This document shows positions 46,901 through 57,300 of a stretch of DNA of 61,327 nucleotides, piece by piece. Source of the stretch: Paenibacillus pinihumi DSM 23905 = JCM 16419. Its GTDB lineage: Bacteria > Bacillota > Bacilli > Paenibacillales > Paenibacillaceae. The stretch is taken from positions 1-61,327 of the forward strand of contig NZ_AULX01000030.1 of the NCBI RefSeq assembly GCF_000422505.1, given 5' to 3'. Both the position numbers and the translations under genes were made by a program. The stretch's first letter is position 1, and each line of letters opens with the position of its first letter. The notes beneath the pieces were generated by a model, which saw nothing but the letters and a program-made list of their open reading frames with translations, did not search any database and was not told the origin of the DNA.

Positions 46901-49900
46901 GGTAAGTGAGGAACGACTTTCATAAATGGTTTTCCGTCCAGCTCTACCAGAGAGCTTCTGAAGGCATCATGCCTGGATGCCAACTTTGAAAACGCCTGTA
47001 TGAGGCGTTCAACCTCAAGGGCGCCGTCGACTTGAAGAACATGTGTCTGGTTATAGGCAATACTGCTCTTATTCAGTTTCCATAAAATATACATCCGCTT
47101 TTGTCCCGGTGTCAGTTCATAATACGCTCTCTCTTCAGCTTTTTTCATGGGGACGTATTCATTATCTTTATGACCTTCTATTAAATTTGCTAATTTGCTG
47201 ATCGTTAAATTTTTATAAAAATCCTGGATGGATATTTTCACATTGAGTTCTTTATGAATCATGGAAAGGATCGTTAACGCTTTTAAAGAATCCCCGCCCA
47301 ATTCAAAGAAGCTATCCTTAATACCGATGTCGGAAATACCGAAGAATTTTTGCCAGACTTTAACCAGCTGTTTTTCCTTTTCTCCCTGGGGCGCCTCATA
47401 TTCGGTGCTTAACCGGTTCCGAATATCATCACTGATATTCATCATAACAGGGGCAGTCTCGTCAAGCCCATGAAGATCGATCCATTGGTCAAGTCGGCCC
47501 TTAAGATCTCCCCCGGCAGACACAAATATCTGTTCCAAGCCCTTTATCAAAGCAATCTGTTCAAATTGCTCCATACTTTCCCGGAAATTCATCCCATCCC
47601 AATCGATAACTTTCCAGCACCTGTTGTGCTGAAAATTATTTTCCAGAATGTAGGAGTCAAGGAAAGCATTCGCTCCGGTATACGCTGCAAACTCCATTCC
47701 GCCAAGCAGGCTGGAAATGGAAGAGACAAAAAGGCAAAGTTCAGGCTCATCTCTTTCCAGTGCCAAGGCGACATTCTTAATACCGTAGACCTTTGTCAGG
47801 AATTGACTTTCGCAGTCGTTCTTCTTTAAGGAATCTATAAATCGGATACCCGGTCCGGAGACAGAACCCGCTGCATAAATTACCCCCGTGTAGTCCCCGT
47901 AGCGCCTTTTCACTTCATCAAAAAACTTTGAGACCTCGGAGGCTTCCGCTACATCCAGGGAGAAGTAATGAATACCGGTACCATATTCTTTTAATTTATT
48001 CAGTCTGTCCAGCCGGGTTTGTTTTAACTGATCCTTTGTGAAAGAGTCAGTAGAATCCATCTCTTCCAATCTGCTTTTTCCTGCAATAATCAAATTAGCT
48101 TCATACCTGGAAGCGAGCAAACTGGCAAAAGAAAAGCCCACATCTCCCAGACCGCCAAAGATAATGTAGGTGCCTCTTCTCCGTAAAGATGTTTCCCCTT
48201 CAGCCTCCGGCAGGTTTAATTCCTGGAAGTCCTGAATCCACTTCCGTTTTCCCCGGAGTGCAACCACAGGATATTCCACAGTCTTTAACAATTCATCGTA
48301 AATCAGCGCCAAGGTTGCTTCCCATGGTCCGAATGTATCGATATCGATATTACGACAGACTAAAAAGGGATATTCCTGCGGAATCACCTTCATTGGACCC
48401 ATGATAGTCGCGGTTTCGGGAAAGGTACGGTTTTCATCACATAGACGATAAAGGTTTTCCGTTATAACATTAATCACAGTTTTATGGGAATGCTCGAACA
48501 TTTTCAGACTTTTGGCAATATTTAATAACGAGTAAAAGCCCTTGTTCTGCTCTTCCGCGAAATCTTTCCCGGTCTGTTGACCCGGTGCTGTGAGTGAAAA
48601 GCAGTGCAAAATATGCGAAGGAATTAAGGACTGTTCAGCCAGGGAGGAAAACATCTTCATGTAATCATCCAAAGCCCCGTGCCTGACAATAAAATGATTG
48701 TCAGGCAGAGCCTTAAAAGCCTCCCCCCCTTTTACTAAGATGGGAGCGGAAGAATCATTCCCCAGCTTTTCGGCTAACTGTTCACCGAGACCAAAGTCAT
48801 CACAAAAAATTAGCCAGCCCTTTTCAACGCTCTCTGCGGAACTTATTCCTGTTTCATTCTTTTGCTTCCAAAAAAGTGTATTTAATACACCCGAAGGCTT
48901 TTTATTTTTTAAGAAGGAATCCATTCCGTTTCGCAGGCTGATTTGATTCAAATCAATAGAGTAATCTTTCCGTTCAAATTGAACGCCAGGCAAAACCGCC
49001 CTTTTTACCTTCTGTTTCGCATAAGTCTTTTGCCATTGAATATCCCAGCCCTTGATCCATAATATCCCAAGTGTATGGCTAAGAGCTGTTTTTTCAGACA
49101 TTTCCCCTCGTGATACTAAGGGGGTAAGGATTTCCTGGTCTAAATCCTCCTTGATATTCTCTTTTAGCAGGGATGCTAAATATCCGCCCTGCCCAAGTTC
49201 CAAAATTGTAATATTCTTTTGAGCGCACAGGCTTCGGCTCACTTTCTCCATTGAAAGAGCGCTGGCCGTCCGGTTAACCCAGTAATCCCGGGAGCTGATT
49301 TGAGCTATGTCCACAGGTTCCCCCGTAATGCTCGAAATCATGGTTATCTGGGAAGCTTTAATAGGCAGGGGAGCCGCTGCCTGTTCTGTTGCTATTTGTG
49401 GCTGCAAGCTTTTTACAAGAAGAGTCAGCAGATCTTCTAAGCTAAACAGACTCGCCGCGTATGCCGCAGCCAGTTCTCCCAGGCTGTCTCCGGCCACAAC
49501 ATCCGGCAAAATACCGTAAGCCTTTAATGTATCCGCCAGGGAAATTGCCACACAGAAATGTAAAAGAGTAAAATGGGCGGGATCAGTAATTCCCTTTTGC
49601 TGAAAATTATTTTTTAACGCAATCCCAAACTTTTCATTTAAGATGTCAAAGCATCGATCCAGATAGGCCTTAAAGTGATAACTGCGGCTATACAGTTCGG
49701 TTCCCGGAAGAAAATCTGTTGCCTCTATTCCGCTAAAAACAAAGGCGACCCGGCTTTTCTTTCCAACAGGAGAACTTTCCCTGTAACTCCCTTTAATCAG
49801 CCCCGCTTTGATATCATCAAGCCCCTTTCCTAGCAGCAGACGGCGCACAGGAAAAGAAGATCTGCCGGTCTTCAATGTGTAAACCAGACTTTCAAATTCC

Positions 49901-51318
49901 ACAGATTCATTAGCCATACACCCGATAATTTCTTTGCCCAACTGCTCCAAAGCAGTTTGAGACCTTTCAGAGAGGAGTACGACATCTCCGTCAACGTTTA
50001 CAGACCGGGAAGCTATTTTAACTTCCGGAGCTTCTTCAATAATGATATGGGCATTCGTTCCTCCGATGCCGAAAGAACTCACCCCCGCTACCAATGGGAA
50101 ATCTCCGTTTTCCCATTTGGCAGGCTCATCTAAAATCGTAAACATACCATTTTCATCTGTCAAAGAGGCGATTGGTGAATCACAGTTGATGGAGGGTGGA
50201 AGCGTTTTGTTTTTCATAGCCAGAATAACCTTGATTATCCCGGCAATCCCCGCTGCCGAATCCAGGTGTCCGATATTGGGTTTCAAAGATCCCAGCACAC
50301 ATTTTTTATCACCGCTAATGGATTCCATAGCATATTTTAAGCCCTCGATCTCAACAGAATCTCCCAATGGGGTTCCTGATCCGTGAGTTTCGATGTAGGA
50401 CAGCTCACCAGGCGCAATATCCCCAATGGCCATGGCCGTTTTAATTACGTCAGCCTGAGCATATATACTAGGAGCGGCATATCCCACTTTTCTTTTTCCG
50501 TCGTTGTTAACAGCGGAACTTCTGATAACTCCAAGGATATTATCGCCGTCACTTAAAGCGGCAGCAAGAGGTTTCAGGACAATGACCCCGACCCCTTCTC
50601 CAGGAATTGTCCCTTTGGCCTCTTGATCAAAAGCACGGCATTGCCCGTCAGGAGAAAGAATCATTCCATCCTGATAGCTGTAACCCTTGCTCATATCACC
50701 AAGGATTGAACCTCCGCCGGCCAAAGCCATGTCACACTCCCCTCCTAACAGAGCGCGGCAGGCCATATGGACGGAGACAAGAGATGTGGAGCAGGCTGTA
50801 TACATAAAAACACTGGGTCCTTCAAAACCAAAGTTATAAGAGATCCGGGTGGGCAGATAATTCGTGCTTACCAGATTGTCCAACATAAGCTGGGAGGAGA
50901 TCGCATCGTCTTCCCGGGCAATATTTACAAATTGCCAATAGAGATTCGGGGCCGCCCCGGCGTACACGCCCACAGAACCGGGAACATTGCGGGGATCATA
51001 CCCCGCATTTTCTAATGATTTCCAGGCCACTTCGTGAAAAATCCGCATTTGCGGCTCCATAGCCTGGGCTTCGCTTTCACTATAGTTGAACAACCCCGCG
51101 TCGAATTCATAGGGCGAATCCATTGTGCCGCCTTTTACTTTTACATAATCAGGAGAATTTAGCTGTTCTTCACTTACACCGGCAGCAAGCAGCTCAGAAT
51201 CCGTAAGATGCTCTATACAATTTCGGCCTTCGTAAATATTATTCCAGAATTCCTCAGGCGACGATGCCTTGGGAAATTTCAATGACATCCCTATAATAGC
51301 GATTCCGTAACCTTTCAC
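43942..51318 (-). CDS. hybrid PKS-NRPS megasynthase with truncated AT, threonine-type A domain
   Basis: 2458 residues from a GTG at 51316-51318 with GGGAGGAG 7 bases upstream. The domain order is KS (about 5-430; YTACSTSL, ETHGSGT, KPNIGHLD) and an AT remnant (about 520-750). In the AT the nucleophile motif reads AGDSLGE and roughly 100 residues with the arginine and H/Y-A-x-H regions are missing. Next come KR (about 1045-1260; FGGLGDVG, SSISS, AYTGAN), carrier (GGDSLKAL), C (about 1395-1820; HHILVDG), A (about 1845-2340; D-F-W-N-I-G-M-V-H-K, the standard threonine code) and carrier (GGDSLSA). It adds a reduced C2 unit and then threonine. Its stop precedes the next start by 2 bp. Confidence 0.93.
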   Translation of the reverse strand: MKGYGIAIIGMSLKFPKASSPEEFWNNIYEGRNCIEHLTDSELLAAGVSEEQLNSPDYVKVKGGTMDSPYEFDAGLFNYSESEAQAMEPQMRIFHEVAWKSLENAGYDPRNVPGSVGVYAGAAPNLYWQFVNIAREDDAISSQLMLDNLVSTNYLPTRISYNFGFEGPSVFMYTACSTSLVSVHMACRALLGGECDMALAGGGSILGDMSKGYSYQDGMILSPDGQCRAFDQEAKGTIPGEGVGVIVLKPLAAALSDGDNILGVIRSSAVNNDGKRKVGYAAPSIYAQADVIKTAMAIGDIAPGELSYIETHGSGTPLGDSVEIEGLKYAMESISGDKKCVLGSLKPNIGHLDSAAGIAGIIKVILAMKNKTLPPSINCDSPIASLTDENGMFTILDEPAKWENGDFPLVAGVSSFGIGGTNAHIIIEEAPEVKIASRSVNVDGDVVLLSERSQTALEQLGKEIIGCMANESVEFESLVYTLKTGRSSFPVRRLLLGKGLDDIKAGLIKGSYRESSPVGKKSRVAFVFSGIEATDFLPGTELYSRSYHFKAYLDRCFDILNEKFGIALKNNFQQKGITDPAHFTLLHFCVAISLADTLKAYGILPDVVAGDSLGELAAAYAASLFSLEDLLTLLVKSLQPQIATEQAAAPLPIKASQITMISSITGEPVDIAQISSRDYWVNRTASALSMEKVSRSLCAQKNITILELGQGGYLASLLKENIKEDLDQEILTPLVSRGEMSEKTALSHTLGILWIKGWDIQWQKTYAKQKVKRAVLPGVQFERKDYSIDLNQISLRNGMDSFLKNKKPSGVLNTLFWKQKNETGISSAESVEKGWLIFCDDFGLGEQLAEKLGNDSSAPILVKGGEAFKALPDNHFIVRHGALDDYMKMFSSLAEQSLIPSHILHCFSLTAPGQQTGKDFAEEQNKGFYSLLNIAKSLKMFEHSHKTVINVITENLYRLCDENRTFPETATIMGPMKVIPQEYPFLVCRNIDIDTFGPWEATLALIYDELLKTVEYPVVALRGKRKWIQDFQELNLPEAEGETSLRRRGTYIIFGGLGDVGFSFASLLASRYEANLIIAGKSRLEEMDSTDSFTKDQLKQTRLDRLNKLKEYGTGIHYFSLDVAEASEVSKFFDEVKRRYGDYTGVIYAAGSVSGPGIRFIDSLKKNDCESQFLTKVYGIKNVALALERDEPELCLFVSSISSLLGGMEFAAYTGANAFLDSYILENNFQHNRCWKVIDWDGMNFRESMEQFEQIALIKGLEQIFVSAGGDLKGRLDQWIDLHGLDETAPVMMNISDDIRNRLSTEYEAPQGEKEKQLVKVWQKFFGISDIGIKDSFFELGGDSLKALTILSMIHKELNVKISIQDFYKNLTISKLANLIEGHKDNEYVPMKKAEERAYYELTPGQKRMYILWKLNKSSIAYNQTHVLQVDGALEVERLIQAFSKLASRHDAFRSSLVELDGKPFMKVVPHLPVECKLIETDERSLDSTIQGFVKPFNLLEAPLFRVNILKVRDNYSVLVLDFHHILVDGVSFKIIIRELMDFYSGDEPGVQQFQYKDYSEWLHEPAQQERIRKEEDYWLERFKGEIPLLDLKSDKTRPANLSYRGDSISFYIDTDKALAIRKAAGAQGSSIYAYLLSAYFVLLYKLTGQEKIVVGTPIAGRDTMELENVVGFFVNTLAVKAELDGYGTFLSFMKYVKEVTLEAFDHQLYPFDELVNKLEVKKTSNRNPLFDTMFVFQNMMNDTDSTVKIPGVEVSPHLYKSRTAQFDITVIAEERNDKIYFEFEYFTDLYDKETIMQFKEYFIHIIDECLNNDKIHLKDISLLAPALEKEYLTILCNNHPATYSNHSIQGLFEKQAEEYPAKHALVFEDKSLTYKELNESANRLAHFLRQKGVTGNTIVGLLLEPSAEMIIAILAILKAGGTYLPIDPLYPRKRIEQILTDSKVKHILLEDDELHEEFDGHEIYNLRTIALDNEETANPENFTGKEDGAYIIYTSGTTGVPKGVLINHHNVIRLFYNDSPVYDFNENDRWILCHSYCFDFSVWEIFGALLWGGTIVVIPNNVKKDTRALLSVLHKEKITILNQTPSAFINLQAEILRHKDELPVVLRHVIFGGEKLTPYNLKAFKEQYPQTRIMNMYGITEITVHGTFKEIGEKEIEGNISNVGKPLPTMNIYLFDKHMKLVPPGITGEIYVGGEGVSSGYLNKPELTEERFIPNPYNNNEIIYKTGDLAFINTIGEIIYIGRNDKQVQIRGYRIEIGEIESSLLKMDGIENAFIVPKKNDSGFDLLTAYLKTSKEFNLEDIRSCLKKELPDYMVPALFYKIGQIPITSNNKIDISELERSGERFESKVDFVKPASAIENKLSEIWKKVLNKEEISTKDNFFEIGGDSLSAIQAISKLEEELGREIPPIVIFSHFTIELLSQYLEHDLPEPAAADRQEKIDRGRLNRQKRLHLRKEE

Positions 51319-51347
51319 TTGTCTACTCCTCCCAAACCTATTACTGA

Positions 51348-54300
51348 TTACAGTTCCTCATTCTTATCTTTCAATCTCTTCTTAATCATGCCGAGATTTG
51401 AAATGCTTTCAGCCATCCGTTTGGCTTTATCTTCATTAAACTCATAGAAAGATTCCCGGTAAGTAATGAAATAAGCCAACTGGCTTATGGTCGTATGCTT
51501 AAATAACTCCATCAAGGGCAGCCTTATCCCCAATTCTTCCTGAATCCGGGAATTCATCTGGATCAGCATCAACGAGTCGACTCCCATATCGAAATAATTA
51601 TCCAGTACACTGATTTTATTTATCTTTAACAGCTCTTTAATAATATCCCTTATCTTTTCTTCCGTTTCATTCCTGGGTAATACAAATTCCTCATCGGAAA
51701 CATAATGCTCTTCGGGTAAAGGCAGAGCCTGCGTATCAACCTTATTATTCCTGTTTAATGGTATTTTTTCCAGATGCATAAAATATGAAGGAATCATATA
51801 CTCGGGTAATTGCCCGGATAAATAATTTTTTATGCTCTCTGCTTCCAGCTTTTTATCCGCTTCATAATAAACACATAGTTTTTCGGTTTCCCTTTGCTGG
51901 AGCACATGTACCTGATTGATACCTGGATAATTCATCAGCTGGCTTTCGATCTCTCCCAACTCAATTCGATACCCTCTAACCTTAACCTGCCGGTCCTTCC
52001 TCCCCAGATACTGGATATCCCTTTCTGAAATCCATCGTCCCAGGTCCCCGGACTTATACAATATTCCGGCAGAATTAAACGGATTGGCTATAAAGACTGT
52101 GTTATTCAGCTCAGGACGATTTAAATATCCCGCCGACACTCCAGAGCCACCCACATAGATTTCACCGATGACACCACGGGGAACCAGCTCAAGTTTATCG
52201 TTCAAGATATAAACTTCGGTTTCGGGCAGAGGTCCGCCTATATTACTTATAGCTGTGCTATCAACAATCTCATCTTCCCTTAAGAAATGATAGGTTGTGT
52301 GAACGGTTGTCTCTGTAATGCCATAAAGGTTACACATCGAAATTTCATCTAAAGAGTACCTTTTTATCCAATCCTTAAGTAAATAAGGCTCGAGCTTGGC
52401 TCCTCCAAAAAGAACATACTTTAAGTGCCGCTGCAATTCAGGTTCCCCAAGTTTTTTCTCCACCAGCATGAAAACAGAAAAGGCGCCGGGAGTTTGATTC
52501 AAAACAGTAATTTTGTTCTTTTTTACGATATTCACAAACTGCTCGACATCCCGGATCTCCTCAAGAGAAGGTATGACCAGTTCTCCTCCTGTTAGCAATG
52601 AGCCAAAGATTTCCCAGACAGAGAAGTCAAAGCTATAAGCATGAGCCATAATCCATTTGTCCGCTTCTGAGAAGTCAAAAGGCATATCTTCGTTAAGAAT
52701 CAGACGAATCACATTGCGATGCGTAATTAGACATCCCTTAGGTTTGCCCGTAGTACCGGAAGTATAGATTATATAGGCAGGATCGGTCTGCTCCAGGGAA
52801 GGGACAGGGCGATGCGCCACCTCCGGAGGATTCTCTGCATAACAGTTTACATTAAATACCTTGAACTCCGGTTCATGCTCATCATGATTAATAATATTCT
52901 GATCCGTAATGATTACCTTACTCTTGCTGTCCTCCATAAAATATTTAATCCGGTCTGTCGGATTTTCAATATTGATAGGCAAATAACTGCCACCTGATCT
53001 TAAAATGGCTAATATAGCAATAATCATCCATTCGGAATTATGCATATAGAGCGCCACAATTTCGCCCCGCTCTATTTGATACGCTCCGAGCAGGTAATCA
53101 GACAGATTAACAGAGAGCTTCTCCAGCTCCCCATAAGAAACCGAACGGCCATTGAACGTTAAAGCTGTTTTCTCCGGCATTTTTTCCACCTGTTTTTGGA
53201 ATGCCTCAAATAAAGTCAGCTCCCGGGGATACACCGCGTTATTCCGCTGCTGAAGCCCGAGCATAGCCTCCTTAACCTCTCCGGTAATAACCGGATAAGC
53301 TAAAAGATCCTTCTGAGGATCGGTAAAAAGTTCATCCAGCAAGACGGTAAAATGCTGCACCAGATGGTCTATAGTCGTGCTGGAGTAATAAAGAGCATTA
53401 TAAACAAGAGTTCCGGTAACAGAAGAAGCTGTTTTCTCCATTAACAGATTCAGGTCATATTTACCCAATCCCAGGTTAGCTTCCATACATTTATACGTAT
53501 CGGTATCACCAGAAATATCGGAATAGCGGAAAAGAATATCAAATAAAGCTGTCCGGCTCATGTCCTTTCTTGGATTAATATGGGCCACTATAGGCTCAAA
53601 AGGAATATCCGTATAGGGATTGCATCGGTTTAAATAGTCATCTGCCGCCATAACCAGCTCTTCAAAAGTCATACCTGGGGCTATATCAATCGAAATGGTC
53701 AGCAAACCAGCCAAAGGCCCAATAATTGAATCTCCCCCGACCTTACTTCTGTTATCCGTCATCTTTCCGATAGTGATATTTTCGGTGCTTGAATATCTGT
53801 ACAATAAGGCCTGAAATCCTGCCATTAACAAGGTAGCCGTATCAACATTTTGTAAACCGGAACGGTTGTTCAACTTCTTTAAAATTCCCTCAGGCAGGGT
53901 AAATGTTTTAATACCCGATTGATAAATATGAACATCTTCGCGGCGGAAGTCGCTGTAAAGTTCTAATGGCTTCACTTTGTCAAGCAGGGTATTTTCCCAG
54001 AAAATCAATAGCTGCTTTTTAACATCCTCCGGAATCGAAGCCTGCCAGTGGGAGTAATCAGCATACTGAAGATTTTCTCCATCATATTTGACTGCTCCTC
54101 CTGCCTGGTAAGCCGCAACAAGTTCCTGCAGTAATAATTTCAAGGAATGATTATCACAAATAATATGATGAGCAACGATGACTAGCAGAGAGCGATTATT
54201 CGAATTCTTAAATAAAATGACCCGGATTAGAGGCGATTCTTCCAAAACAAATGGGACCTGAGTTTCCTTGATTACCAGCGCCAGCAACTCGTCCTTGTTG

Positions 54301-57300
54301 CTTTCATCAAAATCGCTTGCACGGACCTGTACAGGAAATGAAGCAGGCTTCGAAATAACCTGGACCGGTTTATAAGACCGGGTATGGACAGTAGTACAGA
54401 GCGCATCATATTTATTGAGAACAGCATTCACCGTATTCTGCAGAATAGAAATGTCTGGAATGAAATCCAAAGAAGCAAAAACAGGAATATTATGATATAC
54501 CGGACTTCCCTGGTAGAGTTTATTTGTTTCAAAACTGTCGATAAACCAGAGCCTTTCCTGGTGAGAGGAAGTATCGGCATAGGAAACGACCTGCCTTGCC
54601 TCCTGCTTTTTAATTTCCGGCAAACGGGGAATATCCGGTGCTAGCAAGGCCCCAAGCTGAATAGCCGGATTGTCCAGTATTTTCTCCAACATAACAGTAA
54701 AGCACTTGCGATACTCCTCGATGGTAGACTCGTTAAATAGCGCCTTGGCGTAAAGGAATCTAAAGGCCAGACGGTCACCCTTTTCCCCAAAAAGCAGGGA
54801 CAGATCAAAACGGGCGGTAATATATTCTGATGGCAGCTGATACAGCTCTAAGGTAAAGTCTTCAACCTGATCATTGGAATCTTTGCCTGCATCATTAAAT
54901 TCGTGCTGTTCTAAACTAACATTAAAAATAGGATTATCCATGTAATCCCTTTTCTTCACAACTTTTTTAACCAGTAAATCGAATGGATAATATTGATTTT
55001 CAAAAACACCGAGGTAATGCTCTTTCTGCGCTTTAAGAAAATCCAGAAACGTACTCTCTTCTCCAAGACGCATACGAAATGAAAGCATATTAACGAACAT
55101 CCCCACGATCGGCTTCACATCTTTATGCCATCTGCCCGATACAGGAGAACCGATAACGAAATCTTTTTGCCCGGTAATTCTCGCAAGAAAAAGGGCATAC
55201 AGCGCCAGGATATTGACAAACTGGGTGGTGTCAGTACCGGTAAAGACGCTCCTCCATTTTTCCGATTGTTCGGGAGTTAATTCAAAATCCAGAATCGCTC
55301 CGCGGAACATAGCATCCGGTGTTTTTTGATGATCATACGGAAGCTTCAATTCAGGAACTCCATCCTTGAATAAATCCAGCCAAAACCGTTCATTTTCATC
55401 TTGCATGCTATCCCGGTAAGTATGGTTATACCATTCGGAAAAATCTACATATTGCAAAGCCTGCTCAGGAAGTTCCGCTCCGCAGTATAGTTCAACGAAG
55501 TCCTGGAATAAAATCTGGTTTGACAAGCCGTCGCAAGTTATATGATGCTTATCGATGACCAGAATCCATTCATTTTCAGCTGCGCGTACAAGACCGGCCC
55601 TTACCAGAGGAGGCGTGGCAAGATCGAAAGGCTTTATAAAGCTCCGGATAACAGATTCAACGGAATCCTTGTCGGCCTCCAAAACCTCGACTTTAAAATC
55701 AACAGCTTTATGAATTTTCTGCACAGGTGTTTGATTATTAAAATGATAACTGGTACGGAAAGATTCATGCCGATCCACAATCATCATAAAAGTCCGTTCT
55801 ACCCGGCTAATATCAACTTTGCCTTTCAACGTAACAATATGAGGTTCATTATATGTCGTAAGCGCCATTTCTTTATAAATTTGATCGGTCACAAACATTC
55901 TTTCCTGGGCCGGGGACAATGTGTAAAACTCTTTAGGTTCGGCTTTGGTGATGGTTGTAAATTTCTTCTTGGTTAAAGAATCGATACTTCCTGCAACTTC
56001 TCGTATCGTAGGTTGATTAAAAAATTTATCCACAGGCAACTTTACATCAAAATGCGCATGAATATAGGAGAGGATAGACATCGCCATCAATGAATCCCCA
56101 CCGATATCGAAGAAATTATCCTCGATGCTGATATCATCGGTTTTAAAAAGATCACGATAAATATCAAGCATTTTATCCTCTGTCTTACTTAACAGATCGT
56201 TTTCTTTCTGGCTCAATTTATCTTGCCCTTCTTCCTCAGGGCTAAGATATCTTTTTGTCATCCTGGCATAATTCATCTCTACATCTTTAAGAATAAGAGA
56301 GGATAAATCATAAGGAGCGATTACAAGCCGCCGCTGGTTCATGTGAAGAACATGGTAAAACGCGGCGACACCTTCTTCCGGTTTTGTGGCGATAGGCTCA
56401 TCAAATTCTGGAACACTATCTTTTCCTTCGAACCGTTTATAATGCGAATCAACAGACATGCCAACTTCAGACCAGTCATTCCAGTTGATAGTAATGACCT
56501 TTTCTCCGCTGTCACTTTTGTAATGGGTATAGGCATCTAAAAATTCATTACCAGCAGAATAACCTATTTCTCCGACCTTTGAAGCCGGAATAATATCCCC
56601 GATTGAAGAACATAAAACGAAAAAGTCCAGCTTATGCTTATTAAATACCTGGTCAAGATTAATTGTCCCTTCGATTTTGGGTGCTGCAGCCTCAGCAGTC
56701 TTTTCTCTTGGACGGTTTTGAATAATGCCATTATAATCAACGAGACCGGCAGTATGGATAATCCCGTTAAGGGGAGCACTCCAGCGTTGCTCAATCTTTT
56801 CCGCTAATGAACGGACCTGTTCCTTATCCGAAATGTCGGTTGGAACGACAAGAAATTCAGCCCCTAGAGCTTCAAGCTCCAGCATTTTGTTTATAAACCT
56901 GGCGGTCTTCTTACTTTCCCCGGAATAATCGTTCCACTCCTCAGCAGGAGGAAACGGGGAACGGCCGACAAGAACACATTTTGCCCTATACGTTTTTGCC
57001 AAAAATTCTGCGATTGAAAATCCCATTCCCCCAAAGCCGCCGGTTATTAAATAGATGCCTTTTTCTCTTAGCAGAGGTTCCCAGTTCTTTTCCGGTAAGG
57101 GATCACATTGCTCAAATCTCTCGATATACCGTTGCCCTTTTCTATATGAAAAAACAGAAAAGTGTTCACTCGCTAAAGCGATGTCAACGAGGATGGAATC
57201 GCAGATCTCTATGAATTCATTTTTATTTTCCACATCGATATCCAGGTTTAAACACGACAGGGATGGATATTCAAAAGGTATGACTTTTACAGCTGCCAGT

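Noticed and set aside
48000..50000. Second megasynthase AT as an active domain
   Set aside because: GDSLGE lacks the His, and the central 100 residues including the catalytic Arg region are missing.
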